Assembly: GCA_002914845.1 (NCBI GenBank)
Contig: JXTC01000230.1
Coordinates: 357,023-421,022, forward strand
Reading direction: 5' to 3'
From: Trema orientale
Lineage: Eukaryota; Streptophyta; Magnoliopsida; Rosales; Cannabaceae
DNA length: 64,000 nt
Part shown: positions 58,516-64,000 of the stretch, one piece after another
Position numbering within the stretch: position 1 is the first letter of the stretch
How the letters are laid out: the number at the start of each line of letters is the position of its first letter
The notes under the pieces: model-generated
The model's input: only the letters and a program-made list of their open reading frames with translations
Database searches by the model: none
Told to the model about the DNA's origin: nothing
Position numbers and translations under genes: made by a program

Positions 58516-59600
58516 GATCCTTTTCTCATTCATCAAAGTTATGAAATTGACATGCAATACATGTGGTTTAGTTTGTTTAAAAGTTAGAAGGAAAATAAAA
58601 CGTCTATTACAGAACTAGTGTGTGCACCAGTTAATTGGTCTTCAGCAGATCCATTTTTTTCCCGTCCTTTATCTATTGTATTGTTTCTTCATTTGATTGG
58701 CATATTTGTGAGAGCACTTTCAAATCTTCAGTTGGTGATTCTTGGAGTTTAGATCACAAAGATTGTTTTGCACCCGGATATTATGCTTATTATGCCTAAA
58801 CCTTGTATGAAATTTTGTGCAAAAGTTGTGTGTGTCTAGAATCTAGATTAATATCTTAGGAAAGTAGGAAGTGCATGTTTGGACGCGGGTTTAGGCTTTC
58901 TACTTTTCATTTATTTTATTTTTATTTCTTATTTTTGGGGTTGGGCCTCTAGTTTGTATTTATGGTTCTGTTTGCTGTTATGGTTTCTTTAATTTTTTAG
59001 CAGATTTTGCGTAAAATTCAAAGGGATATTTTGAAAAAAATGAATGGCATTTGTGCCAGACATTTAAACTATAATGGGATGAAAGTGTAGTTATACTGTT
59101 ATTGTTGTAAATTTACACTATGATGGTGCTAGTATACCATATGCCATGCATGCTGATACCTTGTTTTGAACCTTCCACACCTTGTGCAAGTGGTTGTGTG
59201 GTGATAATAGGAACACACAACTATTTTCTCTGCTATTTTCTCCCCCTTAAGCCCAAAATATAATATTCAACCAATTACAAAATTAAATTATTAATTATTA
59301 AATAATATAAAATAGCATTTTAATTATAGCGATGTGGACTGAAGTAAAAATTTAAAATTTAGTGTCAAACTAGCAGTTTACTATTTTAGTGCCAAACATA
59401 TCATTGACAATAGCCTCAATTTGCATTCGAAATGGTCTTCTCTATCATAATAAAGTGAATAATTTTGCTTTGATTACCTCATGGTCTTTGCATAATTGCA
59501 TCCATCCAGCCAACCGGATAGACAACTTAATATTCCACCCTTACATGCTACGTGAGAACTATGTACTATTTCCTCGTCAAGTAAAAATTTAATTTATATA
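57801..59600. other. Intergenic DNA, no gene seen
   Basis: AT-rich with a poly(A)/(GAA)n tract listed separately. Open frames at 57752-58000, 58393-58587 and 59389-59592 have no family resemblance; one is mostly repeat-encoded Arg/Lys. Confidence 0.5.
58463..58514. repeat. Poly(A) run followed by (GAA)n microsatellite
   Basis: About 18 A then about 11 GAA units. An A-run followed by a simple repeat often marks the tail of a retroposed element, but no body was recognised upstream. Confidence 0.8.
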
Positions 59601-60126
59601 GGGATAATTATATTTTTATACCTTGTATCTTGTATTTTGAATGTTTGTTCAATTTATATCTTGCATTTTGATTATTATCGACATTGACATTCAGATTTGA
59701 AACTTGTAACAAATTTATACTTTCTTTGGGTCAAACACTAATTTTGACCATTGAGCTTACCAAAATACCCTTTTAAACTTTAAGAATATATATTTTAATA
59801 TTTACTTTAAATTTAAAACTCATTAAAATTAATAACTAAAAGAAAAAATATTTAAAAAATGTAAAAACCTACAAAAATTAAATGTTATTAAAAGAAAACT
59901 TTATAAATTTTATATAATTTCTAAATTTGACTTCTTTTAAAATATATATATTTAAACTTTTAAGGGTATTTTGGTGCATATAATGGTCAAAATTGATGTT
60001 TGACCTAGAGATAATATAAATTTGTTAGAAATTCTAAATCTGAAGGTCAATGTTGATAACAATCAAGAACGCAAGGTATAAATTGAACAAACAGTCAAAA
60101 CGCAAGTATAAAAATGCAATTAACCC
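59601..60126. mobile_element. Inverted-repeat MITE with 9-bp target duplication (526 bp)
   Basis: The left end GGGATAATTATATTTTTATAC and the right end (reverse complement GGGTTAATTGCATTTTTATAC) match closely. The arms stay complementary over about 190 bp ('ggtcaaacactaattttgacc' type, 'aaaatacccttttaa'). Flanks ATTTATATA (59592-59600) and ATTTATTTA (60127-60135) agree at 8 of 9 positions. It fits a MULE-derived MITE. No coding capacity. Confidence 0.72.
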
Positions 60127-60135
60127 ATTTATTTA

Positions 60136-61995
60136 TTTACATTCACTCTGAAGAAAGTTGTAAAATATACATGTTGGGAAGTATTGTGACCATTGTGTAG
60201 TTGTACAATAAATAATTGTGCAACCTACATTTTCTCGTTCTTTTATTTTTGCTATGTACTAAAAGATTAGACAAGGAAAATAAAGAGAGGAAATCATAAC
60301 GTGGCTGAACAAGCGAGAACATTAGTGGTTAAAAAGACATCATTGGCCGATCAGGTATCAACTCTCACTGCAGTAAAGTTATGTAACCAGTGGATTTCAT
60401 AAATTGAGTTGCAAAGAAAACAACACTATTCAGGTATTAATAAGTCGAATAAGCCGGAGCTTACGTGGACATAAACAAGAAGTGATCCAAGCTCCACGTC
60501 AGATATGTTTACCCTGTTGTTTTCCTTAATTTTTTTGTACTTTTAAAGTTCTTTCCTTTTGTCCCCAGGCTAGTCTTTAACACCACTTAGGGGCCACAAC
60601 TTGGTTGTCATCTTCAATAATTGCTTGCAGCCTTGGCCATAAACAATGTCCCAAACACCACCTCAGCCATGACATTCATAGTACTCTAACACCTAGTTTG
60701 TCGTTTATCTTTTACAACTCTAAATAAAGAACCGTTCTTATTTTATTTGATTTGATTTTGTTTTGTTTGTTCCTTTGTTTTTGTTTTTAATCTACTTCAA
60801 CAATGTCTCCTTTTGAGCTAGCCTTCAAATCTTAAGGGAAGTTTAGTAAGAGGGATATATGGGAAAGAAAGAAATACTCAGCTTGCAAGATTTTCGTGTT
60901 TTGTTGCTTATTGTTTTGTTCTCTAATTCTTTGTATTTCTCTGTTCTTGACCGATTGACGGCACTAGTGAATGAGCTCAGAGATTCTTTGAATTTTGGAT
61001 GAATTGGTCAGAAAACTACTACTGTACTTTGAGGAGTATCTGTTAATGATTGTTCATGGTAAAGTAAATACCATGAGGAGGCCAAAAAAAAAAGAGAGAG
61101 AGAGAGAAATCTGGCAGGAAAAATGTAAAGGTATTGGCATCTGGGACAACATATCCTAGTTGGCAAAAATTTAGCAAAATTGTTGGAATTTGGAAAGTAG
61201 AGTATTTTTACGTTCATTTGACAAAATTACGTAATTTTGTGTACAATTCAAAAATATGTTGTGCTGCATAATCTCTGTATTATACCGGAAAATTGCACAC
61301 TAGACGGATAGAACGGACATAGTTTGTGGTTTATATTGGTGACTTGCATCTTTTCTTTTCTTAAGATCTAACGTCGTTTGGCGACTTTTGTCGTTAGTCA
61401 GGCTTGGTTTAAGCCTCGCTACTTTTTGTCTCCACGTTACTTCTGAAGACTTGAATAGAATTGATAAAGAAGCTGAAATAGGTTTTAGTACTTGCAAATT
61501 ACAGTCATATGCCAAAGCAAGGTTTCAATGTAAGTAGAAAATTTTGACTTGATTCCTCCCCAAATTAAAAAATTAAAAAAAGAGAGAAAAAAGGGTAGCT
61601 GTCTTGCATAATAGTTTTATTCTTGATATAATCCAACCGCTTCTAGATCATACTTTGGATCAAACTCCTAAATATGTTTGAGAAGCAGCATAATTATTCA
61701 AAACTATATTTGTCAAGTCAAGTGACCGACTCGATATTTCACTGAATCTACTCTATCCAGCCTAATTAAAATTAAAAGTAGTTAAAATCTTAACTAAGTT
61801 ACTAAGTTGGCTTAGGCTTGACTCTTTTTTCTTTTGGGGGGGTCTGAAATCAGATTTGATCTAAATTCTTACAAACCGATTATTCAGTGACTTGGAGTTC
61901 ATTATTGCAAAATTAAACATCTTGCTGGATTTTTTTTTTTTTTTTGAATTGCAAAATGCTAGACTTTATTCTTTTCTTAAAAAAAAAAAAAAGAA

Positions 61996-62028
<33 letters not shown>

Positions 62029-63302
62029 AAACAAAGGTAGATTTCGAATCCGCGAACGCCCTTATGAATTATCTAGGTGATCATGTTTCGGATTACACTT
62101 CTTAGGTTCAATAATTTAAAATTATGGATTGGTCTTGAAGTTTGAACATATGCTTGAGCAACAAAATATATTGTCAAGTTTTATCTAGGACTAGCTTAGC
62201 TTTGTTAACTATATTCAATTGCAGGGTGACTCAAAATTCCATTATGATCACATTGGATTAACTATCTACAAAATGGTTGATTTTGAATCCGCGAACACCC
62301 TAGTTAACTATGCATTCCGAGATCTCACAAAATTCATGTATTCTTAGATCTAAACCTGAGTAGAAGAACAGCCAAATAACTACATTGCCAAGTCATTTCT
62401 AATCAAAAGATAAAGAAGACAAAACTGTCAACAACCCTAAATTTGTTCTCCACTCTAAAATGCACCAATTGGCATTTTATTTAATCATGAAGTCACCGTC
62501 TTAATCCCATAGAAAACTCCCCAATCATGCTCTAGATACCCAAAAAAGAAAGAAACACTCGTAAAACATTAGTTGATTCTCCCTAAGTAAGACAATAAAG
62601 TATACATCACATATTACTGTCTAGATAATTTTTTTTTGCCCAATAGTTTATATTTAAGTTAATCCGTGTTTATTGATAGATGTATCTGAAGCCGTGACCT
62701 CACTGGTTTTCATAATAATTAATTAGTTTATTTTGAATTTAATTACTCTTATTAAATTTTTGTAATAGTTTATTATATTGAGCATGACGTGTGGGAAACT
62801 TGGCACGGCTTCCTAGTAAATAGACAGGAAGACTCGAAATTATCGCTCCACGTGGAGTACAATCGGCCATTTTGCTGGATGGTTTAGCGTACTAGTCTGC
62901 TTGTTACTCTATTTTTTGCTGCTTATTATTAATATATATATACACATACGGTTACATATATATATTGGAATAGTAGTTTCTGCTTGTTAGTCAAAGAAAA
63001 TGATCAGCACTTCTTCTCGATCTATTATATAATTATATTTATGTACATAGTATTGGTAAAATAAATTTGGACATCAAAAAATACATTTGGAAAAAAATAT
63101 CATTGGTAAAATAAATTTGAAAAAAATAATAACAATAAGTTCTCATTGTATTATTACCAAAAAGTTATCATTGTATCTTGTTGATTAGACTAGGGATTTT
63201 CACCTTCATTTGTAACATCGTAGTTGTGTAAGCAAAGTGGTCCTTTTGGCTTTTCCTTAATACTCTAGTTCTGTTGTTTTACATTAATAAAGACACATCC
63301 AC
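60136..63302. other. Intergenic DNA, no gene seen
   Basis: AT-rich. A (GAAA)n tract lies at about 61995-62030, with a T-run and A-run nearby. The phrase 'tcgaatccgcgaac' type occurs at about 62044 and, with one change, at about 62284. Short open frames (61008-61217 and 61300-61515 minus) have no family resemblance. No exon set could be supported. Confidence 0.5.
61995..62030. repeat. (GAAA)n microsatellite
   Basis: A run of GAAA-type units following an A-run at about 61980. Confidence 0.75.
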
Positions 63303-63311
63303 TTGTGTAAA

Positions 63312-63460
63312 GGGCACGGATGTAATCCCGTTGGCGGGACTAGTTCTATTCATATTTTGACCAATATAAATTATGTTTTGGTCAATACATATTAGTTAAA
63401 ATATAATTTGTGTTACCAAAATATGAACGGAATGGTCCTTCGAGGGATTACATCCGTGCC
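63312..63460. mobile_element. Short MITE with perfect 9-bp target duplication (149 bp)
   Basis: The left end GGGCACGGATGTAATCCC is inverted at the right end as GGGATTACATCCGTGCC. The direct repeat TTGTGTAAA flanks it exactly at 63303-63311 and 63461-63469. The inner part is also largely palindromic ('ttcatattttg' / 'caaaatatgaa'). The perfect duplication suggests a recent insertion, and the 9-bp length suggests mobilisation by a Mutator-like transposase. Confidence 0.88.
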
Positions 63461-63469
63461 TTGTGTAAA

Positions 63470-64000
63470 TATATATATAGCTGCAATTGGTAATAAATTC
63501 AAGCTCAGTACTATATACCAGTTACCATCTCTACTCCAGTTTTGGTTGTTAGTAGAAATATCTCCCTTACTATACTACAACAAAAGTAGACATCGATAAA
63601 GCGACTTTTTTAGTAACAGTNAAATTTTAGTCATTATAATTTGTCATAAATATACTTTTAGCTAAAACTTTTAATATATGATGATGAGATTACTTGTTTA
63701 ATTATACACATTACTACATTTACTAAAAAAGTACTGTGCTTTTATGTTACAAAAATCTCTAATCACGGACTTCGGCTACATTTGATAAGAGGGAGAGAAG
63801 AATATTAGGAAGAAATGAGAGGCATTTTACCTAGGAAAGAAATGAGAGAGAAGAGAACACTCTTTTCTTCTCTTGTTATATTCAGTATAGGAGGAATGAG
63901 AACCAAAATCTTCTCCTTTGTTTGATAAGAGGGGAGGTAGAAGAAAGATAAAGATTTATTTATATAATTATGATATGATATTATTAATTAGTTGCTATTT
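63470..64000. other. Intergenic DNA to window end
   Basis: AT-rich, one unresolved base at 63621. Purine-rich blocks 'tttgataagagggagag' and 'tttgataagaggggagg' are repeated at about 63780 and 63920. No gene recognised. Confidence 0.5.

Noticed and set aside
58393..58587. 64-residue open frame with an Arg/Lys run
   Set aside because: The basic run is simply the translated poly(A)-(GAA)n microsatellite.

Overview
This window is nuclear DNA from a flowering plant, most likely a woody eudicot. It is AT-rich, its genes are split by short introns with GT..AG borders, and it carries plant protein families (a P-class PPR protein, a plant-type DIS3L2/SOV exonuclease). It is also dense with plant-type transposons, including a Ty1/copia element with the initiator-tRNA-Met binding site and chromovirus-like Ty3/gypsy remnants. 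There is no sign of bacterial or organellar organisation. Exons were read by eye from frame, splice borders and family resemblance.

Layout. 1-16 kb is gene-free and made of AT-rich intergenic DNA, inverted-repeat (foldback) elements and MITEs. 17.3-22.7 kb (+) holds a seven-exon DIS3L2/SOV-type 3'-5' exoribonuclease. 23.9-26.45 kb (-), convergent with it, holds a mitochondrial PPR gene. Its two upstream exons join in frame and seem to encode a presequence resembling that of mitochondrial ribosomal protein L14 (HUELLENLOS family), fused to the PPR body. 26.5-36 kb is a transposon block: a MULE-type MITE, then a decayed Ty3/gypsy element interrupted by a 3.4-kb solo-LTR-like insertion with a 5-bp target duplication, ending in an LTR about 470 bp upstream of the next gene. 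36.4-39.3 kb (+) is a seven-exon gene for an OB-fold protein with an RPA1-like zinc/OB C-terminus, a candidate single-strand-DNA or repair factor. 39.6-40.5 kb is a LINE relic. 41.3-43.3 kb (-) is a two-coding-exon gene for a 99-residue membrane protein. 44.6-51.5 kb is a structurally complete but coding-dead Ty1/copia element with two 336-bp LTRs. 53.6-55.0 kb (+) is a small coiled-coil protein gene. 55-64 kb is gene-free with MITEs, one bearing a perfect 9-bp target duplication.

The five supported genes are ordinary single-copy housekeeping types (RNA decay, organelle RNA processing, probable DNA maintenance, membrane and coiled-coil proteins) and do not form a pathway. No operon, CRISPR array, rRNA, intact tRNA or virus was seen. 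The most notable observations are the apparent L14-like presequence in front of the PPR gene, the RPA1-like OB protein, and several families of long inverted-repeat elements that recur within the window.
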